Shown in pieces: positions 22,166-28,666 of a stretch of DNA of 33,388 bases; position 1 is the first letter of the stretch, and each line of letters opens with the position of its first letter. The notes under the pieces are model-generated. The model was given only the letters and a program-made list of their open reading frames with translations. It ran no database searches and was not told the origin of the DNA. The DNA comes from UBA5976 sp037137575 (GTDB lineage Bacteria; Actinomycetota; Actinomycetes; S36-B12; UBA5976): the NCBI GenBank assembly GCA_037137575.1, contig JBAXKB010000010.1, positions 1 through 33,388 of the forward strand, read 5' to 3'. Both the position numbers and the translations under genes were made by a program.

Positions 22166-24853
22166 GTGGCAGCCAAGATTCGGGTCTGGGAAATCGCTCA
22201 GGCAGCAGATGTCGAGAGTAGCGATGTAATCAGCAAACTCGCTGAAATTAATGAATTTGTTAAATCTGCATCATCATCAGTGGAACCTTTCGTTTTCAAA
22301 AAACTGAAAGCTAAGTTCCCTGAATTAAATGTTGATGTAGTTCCTGGTGCTGTAAAAAAAGCAGCGACCAAAAAAGCAGCTATTAAGAAGGCGGCCGAAG
22401 AAGCCCCAACTGAAACTGCAGAAGTAACTGACTTTGCGCCAGTTGTAGCGGCGCCGGAACCAACAGCTGTCGTAGAACCTGTTGTAGAAGCGCCATCGGC
22501 AACCGCTGGCGCAGTTCCTGGTCCTCCAGCACCACGAGCAGCGCCACGTCCAGGTCCACGACCTGGTGGTCCTCGTCCTGGCAATAATCCATTTAGTACT
22601 GGCGGCGCACGACCTGGCGCTGCGCGTACTGGCAACAATCCGTTTAGTACTGGCGACAGTGGCGCACGACCTGGTGGTCCGCGTCCGGCTGGCGCTGGTG
22701 GTCCTCGCCCGGGCGGTCCACGTCCAGGTGGCCCAGCTGGCGCTGGCGGTCCGCGTCCAGGTGGCTTCAGTGGTCCACGTCCAGGTGGCGATCGTCCTGA
22801 TCGTGGTGGTTTTGGTGGTCCACGTCCAGGTGGCGCACCTGCAACAGGACCAGGCGCAGCAGCCGGTGGCGCACCGGGTCGTCCAGGTGTTGGTCGCCCA
22901 GGTGCGGGTACAGGTGGCCGCGGTAACGCAGCGGGAGCTTTCGGTAAGTCGGGAAGCCGCCCATCGAAGGGTCGTAAGTCAAAGCGGGCAAAGCGTCAAG
23001 AATTCGACAACATGATTGCGCCTTCTATGGGTGGCGTATCGCTACCTATGGGTCAAGGTCAACCACTACGTATGCCACGCGGATGTTCACTTACCGATTT
23101 CGCCGAAAAGATTGGCACCGAGCCAGCAGCGTTAGTTCAGTTGCTATTCAAACTTGGTGCAATGATGACAGCGACTCAGTCAGTTGATGAAGACACGCTG
23201 GCGTTACTAGGTGCTGAACTTAATTACGACGTTCAAGTTATTTCGCCTGAAGATGAAGATCGCGAATTACTTGAATCGTTCGATCTTGAATTTGGCCATG
23301 AAGGTGGCGATGAAACTCTAGAGATTCGTCCACCAGTTGTAACCGTTATGGGTCACGTTGATCATGGTAAGACCCGCTTGCTTGATGCAATCCGTCAAAC
23401 AAATGTGATTGAACGTGAAGCAGGTGGAATTACTCAGCACATTGGTGCGTACCAGATTCATCACATGCATGAAGGCATTAACCGAGCAATTACGTTCATC
23501 GACACCCCGGGTCACGAGGCCTTCACGGCTATGCGTGCTCGTGGTGCTCAGGTAACTGACATCGCAATCTTGGTTGTGGCAGCTGATGATGGCGTTAAGC
23601 CACAGACAGTTGAAGCGCTTAACCACGCTCAAGCTGCTGGCGTGCCAATCGTTGTTGCAGTGAACAAGATCGATAAAGAAGGATCGGATCCAACAAAGGT
23701 TCGCGGTCAGTTAACTGAATACGGTCTTGTTCCAGAAGAGTACGGCGGCAACACAATTTTCGTTGACGTTTCGGCAAAGAGTTTGCTCAACATCGATGAG
23801 CTTATTGACTCAGTGCTACTTACCGCTGATGCTGGACTTGATTTGCGCGCTAACCCGAATCAGGACGCACAGGGTGTTGCTATCGAAGCACATCTTGACC
23901 GTGGCCGTGGTCCGGTTGCCACAGTTCTTGTGCAGCGTGGAACGCTAAAGCCAGGTGCATCAATCGTTGTTGGTGACGCTTATGGTCGTGTTCGTGCATT
24001 GCTCGATGAAGATGGCAATGTTGTTGAGTTCGCTGGTCCGGCTCGCGCTGTTCAGGTACTTGGCTTGACCGCTGTGCCACGCGCAGGCGACTCGTTCCTA
24101 GTTGTGGACGAAGACCGCACGGCACGTCAGATTGCGCAGTCACGTCAAGCACGTGAGCGTAATGCTGAACTTGCTAAGCGTCGTAAACGTCATACTTTGG
24201 ACGACGTGCTTCGTAGCCTTGAGAAGGGCGAAATCGCTGAACTCAAGATCATCATCAAGGGTGACGTTTCTGGTTCGGTTGAAGCACTCGAAGATGCATT
24301 GTTGGCTCTTGATGTGGGTGACGAGAACGTATCACTACGCGTAATCCATCGCGGTGTTGGCGCAATTACCGAAAACGATGTGACACTTGCTGCTGCATCT
24401 GATGCATTGATCATTGGCTTCAACGTTCGCCCTGAAGGTAAGACTCGTGAACTAGCTGATCGTGAAGGTGTAGAGATTCGTTTCTACAACGTCATCTACG
24501 CAGTTATCGACGATATCGAATCTTCACTTAAGGGTATGCGTAAGGCAGAGTACGAAGAAGTCGAACTCGGCACTGCTGAAATCCGTGAGGTTTACCGATC
24601 AAGCAAGTTCGGAAACATTGCTGGCTGTATCGTCAAGGACGGCCTGATTAAGCGCAAGGCTAAGGCTCGTTTGATGCGCGATGGCGTAATCATTCATCAG
24701 GACCTATCGGTTGATACGCTTCGTCGCTTCAAAGACGATGCAACCGAAGTCCGAGAAGGCTTCGAGTGCGGTATCGGTCTTGGATCATTTAACGACGTAA
24801 AAGTTGATGACTTAATCGTGACCTACGAAATGAGGGAGAAGGTACGCGACTAA
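22166..24853 (+). CDS. infB: Translation initiation factor IF-2
   Basis: The GTPase that places initiator tRNA on the 30S subunit and promotes subunit joining. It has 895 residues. The N-terminal IF2N domain (RVWEIAQAADVESSDVI) is followed by an Ala/Lys-rich stretch, a Gly/Pro/Arg-rich linker (about 118-265) and a Lys/Arg cluster (KGRKSKRAKRQE). A second IF2N-like domain lies at about 302-355. The G domain has GHVDHGKT at 396-403, DTPGHEAF at 446-453 and NKID at 500-503. Domains II to IV end in the fMet-tRNA-binding C-terminus. The GTG start 22166 is set by GGAGA 4-5 nt upstream and the conserved AAKIRVWEIA. The long linker is typical of actinobacteria. Confidence 0.97.
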   Translation: MAAKIRVWEIAQAADVESSDVISKLAEINEFVKSASSSVEPFVFKKLKAKFPELNVDVVPGAVKKAATKKAAIKKAAEEAPTETAEVTDFAPVVAAPEPTAVVEPVVEAPSATAGAVPGPPAPRAAPRPGPRPGGPRPGNNPFSTGGARPGAARTGNNPFSTGDSGARPGGPRPAGAGGPRPGGPRPGGPAGAGGPRPGGFSGPRPGGDRPDRGGFGGPRPGGAPATGPGAAAGGAPGRPGVGRPGAGTGGRGNAAGAFGKSGSRPSKGRKSKRAKRQEFDNMIAPSMGGVSLPMGQGQPLRMPRGCSLTDFAEKIGTEPAALVQLLFKLGAMMTATQSVDEDTLALLGAELNYDVQVISPEDEDRELLESFDLEFGHEGGDETLEIRPPVVTVMGHVDHGKTRLLDAIRQTNVIEREAGGITQHIGAYQIHHMHEGINRAITFIDTPGHEAFTAMRARGAQVTDIAILVVAADDGVKPQTVEALNHAQAAGVPIVVAVNKIDKEGSDPTKVRGQLTEYGLVPEEYGGNTIFVDVSAKSLLNIDELIDSVLLTADAGLDLRANPNQDAQGVAIEAHLDRGRGPVATVLVQRGTLKPGASIVVGDAYGRVRALLDEDGNVVEFAGPARAVQVLGLTAVPRAGDSFLVVDEDRTARQIAQSRQARERNAELAKRRKRHTLDDVLRSLEKGEIAELKIIIKGDVSGSVEALEDALLALDVGDENVSLRVIHRGVGAITENDVTLAAASDALIIGFNVRPEGKTRELADREGVEIRFYNVIYAVIDDIESSLKGMRKAEYEEVELGTAEIREVYRSSKFGNIAGCIVKDGLIKRKAKARLMRDGVIIHQDLSVDTLRRFKDDATEVREGFECGIGLGSFNDVKVDDLIVTYEMREKVRD
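22517..22960 (+). repeat. Degenerate repeats encoding the Gly/Pro/Arg-rich IF-2 linker
   Basis: Units such as GGTCCACGTCCAGGTGGC recur in frame and encode GPRPGG repeats. A duplicated segment encodes GNNPFSTG twice (residues 139-146 and 156-163), with only synonymous or near-synonymous differences. The stretch is coding, not intergenic, and generates long spurious open frames on other strands. Such repeats are prone to length change by slippage. Confidence 0.75.
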
Positions 24854-24895
24854 AGCGCGTGACCTTTTTCAACACCGTAGTTAAGGAGAGAATTC

Positions 24896-25336
24896 ATGGT
24901 TGATGTAGCACGGGCGCGCCGACTCGGCGAACGCATTCAAGAGATTGTGGCCGAAACCTTGGAACTTAAGATCAAAGATCCAAGGTTAGGTTTCATCACA
25001 GTTACTGCTGCGCGATTATCGCCAGATTTACGTGACGCAACGGTTTTTTACACCGTTTATGGCACTGAAGAGGAAGCGATTGGTACCGCGGCAGCGTTGG
25101 AATCTGCGCGCGGTTTAGTGCGTAGCGAGATTGGCAAACGTACTGGGATTAAGTTCACTCCAACCGTTGAATTCATTCGAGATGCGCTACCAGAAAATGT
25201 GCGAGCCATCGATGATTTACTCCGGGAAGCAAAGCAGGCTGATGCACAGGTGAGTGCGCAGGCTGCTACTGCAACATTTGCTGGTGAGGCTGATCCGTAT
25301 CGTTCAAGTGATGACGCACAGGATCCGCAGAAGTAA
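24896..25336 (+). CDS. rbfA: Ribosome-binding factor A
   Basis: A KH-fold protein needed for late 30S maturation and cold adaptation. It has 146 residues: RARRLGERIQEIVAETLE at the N-terminus, IKDPRLGFITVTAARLSPDLRDATVFYTV in the centre and a KRTGIKFTPTVEFIRDALPENVRAIDDLL-like end (given in parts: RTGIKFTPTVEF, then DDLLREA). A short Ala/Asp-rich tail extends beyond the fold. AAGGAG lies about 8 nt before ATG 24896. The TAA overlaps the next ATG by one base (TAATG). Confidence 0.95.
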   Translation: MVDVARARRLGERIQEIVAETLELKIKDPRLGFITVTAARLSPDLRDATVFYTVYGTEEEAIGTAAALESARGLVRSEIGKRTGIKFTPTVEFIRDALPENVRAIDDLLREAKQADAQVSAQAATATFAGEADPYRSSDDAQDPQK

Positions 25337-26316
25337 TGCCTAAATTTGATCAAGACTGGACTGGCGCGGTTTCGCTCATTGAGCAGGCCGAGTCTGTTCT
25401 GTTAATTGCGCATGTCTCACCTGATGCAGATGCATTGGGTTCGGCTCTGGCAATTGGGCTGGCTCTGGAATCGTTGAACAAGAAAGTTCAAGTTTCGGTG
25501 GGAGAGCCTGGGTTTACGGTGCCTGAATCTTTACAGATTCTGCCTGGCAAGCACATGGTGGTGTCTCCAGAGAATGTGACGCCAGTTGATTTAGTTATTT
25601 CGTGTGACACTTCCTCGCATGAGCGGTTAGGTGTTTTGGAAGACACCTTGGTTTGCGCAGAAAATTCAATCGCGATTGACCATCATCCATCGTTCACAGG
25701 CTTTGGCAAGTTGCACCTAGTTGATCCAGATGCTGCTGCTACAGCGGAACTGGCCCTAGAACTAATTGATTTGCTCAAAGTTGAATTGACACCAGATATC
25801 GCTTCAGCAATTTACGCTGGTCTAGCAACAGACACCGGATCATTTCGTTATAGCTCAACTACTGCATACACCATGCAGATTGCCGCAAGATTGTTCGAAG
25901 CAGGGATTGATCACGCGAATCTTTCAATCGAGTTATTTGATACTGAATCTTTCTCAGCCATTCAGATGCTCGGCGATGCAATTGGTCGAGCGCAGTTGAT
26001 TCCTGATGCGGTTCGCGGCAAAGGGTTAGTGTTCACATCAATTTCACTCGATCAGCGATACGGCTTAACTGAGTTGGCGATGGAGCGGGTTATTGATGTG
26101 CTTCGTCGCACCGCTGAGGCTGAAGTATCAGCAATTTTCAAGCAAGGTGATGACGGCATTTGGAAAGGTTCGCTTCGTAGTAAAACAACAGTTGATGTTG
26201 GTGCGGTAGCAACCGAACTTGGTGGCGGTGGACACACCCACGCAGCTGGGTACACCGGTCATGCGAATCTCGAGCAAATGATTGTCGAGCTTCAAGAAGC
26301 CCTAGCGAAAGCATAG
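25336..26316 (+). CDS. nrnA: DHH/DHHA1 phosphoesterase, NrnA-like oligoribonuclease/pAp phosphatase
   Basis: Predicted to degrade nanoRNA or cyclic-dinucleotide products and 3'-phosphoadenosine 5'-phosphate. The 326 residues contain the DHH domain: HVSPDADALGS with His26, Asp30 and Asp32, CDTSS near 90-94, and the DHH triad at 115-117 in IDHHPS. They also contain the C-terminal DHHA1 substrate domain with GGGGHTHAAG near residue 300. The place between rbfA and truB matches the mycobacterial Rv2837c, which has nanoRNase and c-di-AMP/pAp activity. The ATG shares a base with the rbfA stop. The intervening MATE transporter gene (dinF) found in some actinobacteria is absent here. Confidence 0.9.
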   Translation: MPKFDQDWTGAVSLIEQAESVLLIAHVSPDADALGSALAIGLALESLNKKVQVSVGEPGFTVPESLQILPGKHMVVSPENVTPVDLVISCDTSSHERLGVLEDTLVCAENSIAIDHHPSFTGFGKLHLVDPDAAATAELALELIDLLKVELTPDIASAIYAGLATDTGSFRYSSTTAYTMQIAARLFEAGIDHANLSIELFDTESFSAIQMLGDAIGRAQLIPDAVRGKGLVFTSISLDQRYGLTELAMERVIDVLRRTAEAEVSAIFKQGDDGIWKGSLRSKTTVDVGAVATELGGGGHTHAAGYTGHANLEQMIVELQEALAKA

Positions 26317-26323
26317 GTGCAAG

Positions 26324-27187
26324 TTGGACGGCATCGTATTAGTCGACAAACCTGAAGGGCCGACATCACATGATGTTGTGCGCAAGATGCGTCGCATCTT
26401 TAATACCCGCAAAGTTGGCCATGCTGGAACGCTCGATCCAATGGCCACCGGGATGTTGGTAATTGGCGTTGGCAGAGCAACTCGACTTCTGGGATATCTA
26501 ACACAGAGTGAAAAAGAATATGTGGGCACAATTCGTCTAGGTATTGCTACAACGACCGACGATGCGCAAGGTGAAGCGATTTCGCAGGCGACAACTCGCG
26601 AGATAACTCAGCCACAAATCTATGAGGCACTGCGGGAATTCCGCGGCCACATACAGCAACGACCAAGTTCGGTAAGTGCCATTCAAGTTGATGGTAAGCG
26701 AGCGTACGCTCGTGTGCGGGCAGGTGAAGAAGTGGAACTTGCCTCTCGTGAAGTAACAATCCATGACTGTGAAGTTTTATCAATAACTGATGTTACAGAG
26801 CTGGACGTTATCGACATAGAAGTCCGAGTTGTCTGCAGTGTGGGTACATACATACGCGCTATCGCTAGAGATTTAGGCGCAGTCCTTGAAGTTGGCGGGC
26901 ATTTAACCGCACTTCGGCGTACCCGCAGTGGCGCGTTTTCAACAATGAAATCGTTAGAACAACTTGAAGCAGAGCCGCAAGTAATCGATATCACTAGTGC
27001 AATTCGTCAAGTATTTGATTGTGTGCAGATTGACGAAGAGCAAACCGTTAAAGCGCTTCATGGAGTTCGAGTACCCGCGCCAGCATCGGCTTCTGGAACC
27101 GTTGGCGTATTGGGCGTTGATGGCACCGCAGTATCGCTGTGTGAAGTGAAAAACGACGAACTCGTGCCGCTAGTGGTGTTTGTGTAA
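26324..27187 (+). CDS. truB: tRNA pseudouridine(55) synthase
   Basis: Makes pseudouridine 55 in the T-loop of tRNAs. The 287-residue protein has the family motifs GIVLVDKPEGPTSHDVV at the start, GHAGTLDPMATG at 32-43 with catalytic Asp38, RIFNTRKVG, and VCSVGTYIRAIARDLG. A PUA-like C-terminal part follows. The start is TTG 26324, 7 nt after the nrnA TAG; no ATG or GTG is available at the conserved N-terminus, and TAGGTG upstream is a weak Shine-Dalgarno. The TAA overlaps the ribF ATG by one base (TAATG). Confidence 0.95.
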   Translation: MDGIVLVDKPEGPTSHDVVRKMRRIFNTRKVGHAGTLDPMATGMLVIGVGRATRLLGYLTQSEKEYVGTIRLGIATTTDDAQGEAISQATTREITQPQIYEALREFRGHIQQRPSSVSAIQVDGKRAYARVRAGEEVELASREVTIHDCEVLSITDVTELDVIDIEVRVVCSVGTYIRAIARDLGAVLEVGGHLTALRRTRSGAFSTMKSLEQLEAEPQVIDITSAIRQVFDCVQIDEEQTVKALHGVRVPAPASASGTVGVLGVDGTAVSLCEVKNDELVPLVVFV

Positions 27188-28110
27188 TGGCGATTAAAAA
27201 GAAACCAGTTGTCGTAACGGTTGGAGTATTCGACGGTGTGCATGCGGGGCATCTTGCTTTGTTGGGTGAAGCGCGTCGCATTGCCGATAGCAGGGGAGCA
27301 CGGTTAGTTGCTGCTTCCTTTGATCCGCATCCGGCTTCAGTACTGCGCGCTGGTGACTTTCTTGGGTTACTCACTTCGCCCAGTTATCGGACCAAACTGC
27401 TTAAAGCAGCTGGAGTAGACGCAGTTGAGTTTTTAGAGTTCAACGACAATTTGCGCCGACTAACTCCTGATGAATTCGTCGACGAAATTTTAGTTACACA
27501 ACTGCAAGCCGATGTGATTGTTGTTGGCAGTAATTTTAGGTTTGGTAACAAAGCCGCGGGCGATGTTTCAGTTTTGCAAGCGCTTGCTACCAAGTTTGGT
27601 TTTGAGGTCGAAGTTGTTGCGCTAAAGGGCGATACTTCTGCTTGGTCGTCAACGCGGATTCGCAAGGAAATTCTGGCGGGCGATGTTGCAGCTGCCCGCA
27701 AACTACTTGGCCGGCCACACAGGCTAAGTGGCGAGGTAATTTACGGTGATCAGCGTGGCCGCGAACTTGGCTTCCCAACCGCCAACCTCTCGGTTGCTCA
27801 TGGCGTAATAATTCCGGCCGATGGGGTTTACGCAGGTTTGCTCACCACGAACGACGAAGTTTTACCGGCGGCCATCAGTATCGGCACAAATCCTACATTT
27901 GCCGATGTATTAACTCGCCGGGTTGAAGCATATGTGTTAGATCGCACCGATTTGAAGCTCTACGGCCAACAAATTGACCTAGATTTCTTGGGTCATATCC
28001 GTGGAATGCAGGCATTTTCTAGTGTGGATGAGCTAATTGTGGCTATGAACGCTGATGTGGCTACCGCACGCGGCCAAATTGACGATTTCCTAGAGGGCAC
28101 AGGGCACTGA
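27187..28110 (+). CDS. ribF: Bifunctional riboflavin kinase / FAD synthetase
   Basis: Phosphorylates riboflavin to FMN and adenylates FMN to FAD. The N-terminal nucleotidyltransferase domain has TVGVFDGVHAGHLALL at residues 11-26, SFDPHP, and the adenylation-type SSTRIRKEILAG. The C-terminal flavokinase domain starts near 175 with GRPHRLSGEV and carries GFPTANL and the GTNPTF segment. Length 307 residues is typical. It is translationally coupled to truB by the TAATG overlap, and ends TGA 28108-28110 before a 100-nt spacer. FAD supply matters to the CrtI-type desaturases in the window, though the link is only metabolic. Confidence 0.95.
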   Translation: MAIKKKPVVVTVGVFDGVHAGHLALLGEARRIADSRGARLVAASFDPHPASVLRAGDFLGLLTSPSYRTKLLKAAGVDAVEFLEFNDNLRRLTPDEFVDEILVTQLQADVIVVGSNFRFGNKAAGDVSVLQALATKFGFEVEVVALKGDTSAWSSTRIRKEILAGDVAAARKLLGRPHRLSGEVIYGDQRGRELGFPTANLSVAHGVIIPADGVYAGLLTTNDEVLPAAISIGTNPTFADVLTRRVEAYVLDRTDLKLYGQQIDLDFLGHIRGMQAFSSVDELIVAMNADVATARGQIDDFLEGTGH

Positions 28111-28129
28111 TAGGGTAAAACCCAGACGA

Positions 28130-28151
28130 GTGCGGGGCGGGCGCCCCACAT
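28130..28151 (+). promoter_or_regulatory. GC-rich hairpin in the ribF-rpsO gap
   Basis: GGGGC at 28134-28138 pairs with GCCCC at 28143-28147 around a GGGC loop, and weaker pairs continue beyond a C-A mismatch. No T-run follows, only ATTT. It could be a weak terminator of the upstream operon or part of an S15 autoregulatory leader. GAGAGGA about 6-8 nt before ATG 28211 is the rpsO Shine-Dalgarno. Confidence 0.4.
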
Positions 28152-28210
28152 TTCGCGACTACCTGTAATTAGAAAACTGATTGCAGTCCGCGCCCGAGAG
28201 GAAAATAATC

Positions 28211-28480
28211 ATGCCGTTAGACCCACAGGTCAAGCAAGAAATCATCGCAGAACATGGCAGAACGCCTGGCGATACCGGAAGTCCAGAAGTTCAGATTGCA
28301 TTGCATACTCGTCGTATCAATGATTTAACTGGACACCTAAAGACACACAAACATGATCACCACAGCCGTCGTGGACTGCTGTTGTTAGTTGGTCAGCGTC
28401 GTCGTCTACTGGATTACCTAACCAAGACAGACATTAGTCGCTACCGCGCGATCATCGAAAAACTCGGTATTCGTCGATAG
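28211..28480 (+). CDS. rpsO: 30S ribosomal protein S15
   Basis: Primary 16S rRNA-binding protein of the small-subunit platform, also part of bridge B4. The 89-residue protein shows the family core: GDTGSPEVQIALHTRRI, LTGHLKTHKHDHHSRRGLL and VGQRRRLLDYL, ending in YRAIIEKLGIRR. I chose ATG 28211, ten codons inside the longest frame, because GAGAGGA precedes it and MPLDPQVKQEII is the usual start. It is followed by a strong intrinsic terminator, so it is separately terminated from pnp. Confidence 0.97.
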   Translation: MPLDPQVKQEIIAEHGRTPGDTGSPEVQIALHTRRINDLTGHLKTHKHDHHSRRGLLLLVGQRRRLLDYLTKTDISRYRAIIEKLGIRR

Positions 28481-28488
28481 CACCAATC

Positions 28489-28515
28489 GGGCTAGTCAAC
28501 CGACTAGCCCTTTTT
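28489..28515 (+). terminator. Intrinsic terminator of rpsO
   Basis: GGGCTAGTC at 28489-28497 pairs perfectly with GACTAGCCC at 28502-28510 around the AACC loop, and five T follow directly (28511-28515). This is a 9-bp GC-containing stem with a U-run, located 8 nt after the rpsO stop. Confidence 0.95.
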
Positions 28516-28568
28516 GTGGAGTGACCACTTACTGCAAGAACTGTTCGTCGGTCCTCGGTAGTGGTGTT

Positions 28569-28660
28569 CGGCTAATTTAGCCGCGCACTTCGATCGAAGA
28601 TCGGCACCAAATCAAGTGTTTACGCGTAAGTGCGTTACTCCCTAACAAGTAATAAGGGAG
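28569..28660 (+). promoter_or_regulatory. Structured pnp leader with Shine-Dalgarno-sequestering hairpin
   Basis: Hairpin a: CGGCTA 28569-28574 with TAGCCG 28578-28583. Long-range stem b: CGCACTT 28584-28590 with AAGTGCG 28628-28634. Stem b encloses the palindromes CTTCGATCGAAG (28588-28599) and TTACGCGTAA (28620-28629), which would compete with it. Hairpin c: CTCCCT 28638-28643 pairs with AGGGAG 28655-28660, and the latter is the pnp Shine-Dalgarno. Stem a-b-c follow without gaps larger than 3 nt. In enterobacteria the pnp leader is a target of RNase III/PNPase autoregulation; a comparable role is inferred here. Confidence 0.6.
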
Positions 28661-28666
28661 ATGCCC

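Noticed and set aside
22198..22638. Minus-strand 146-residue Pro/Gly/Ala-rich open frame, and plus-strand alternative frame 22566-23015
   Set aside because: Both are other-frame readings of the repetitive infB linker; composition is low-complexity and there is no start context or homology.
28661..28666. pnp starting at ATG 28661
   Set aside because: The Shine-Dalgarno AAGGGAG touches this ATG directly; GTG 28667 has correct spacing and gives the usual N-terminus.
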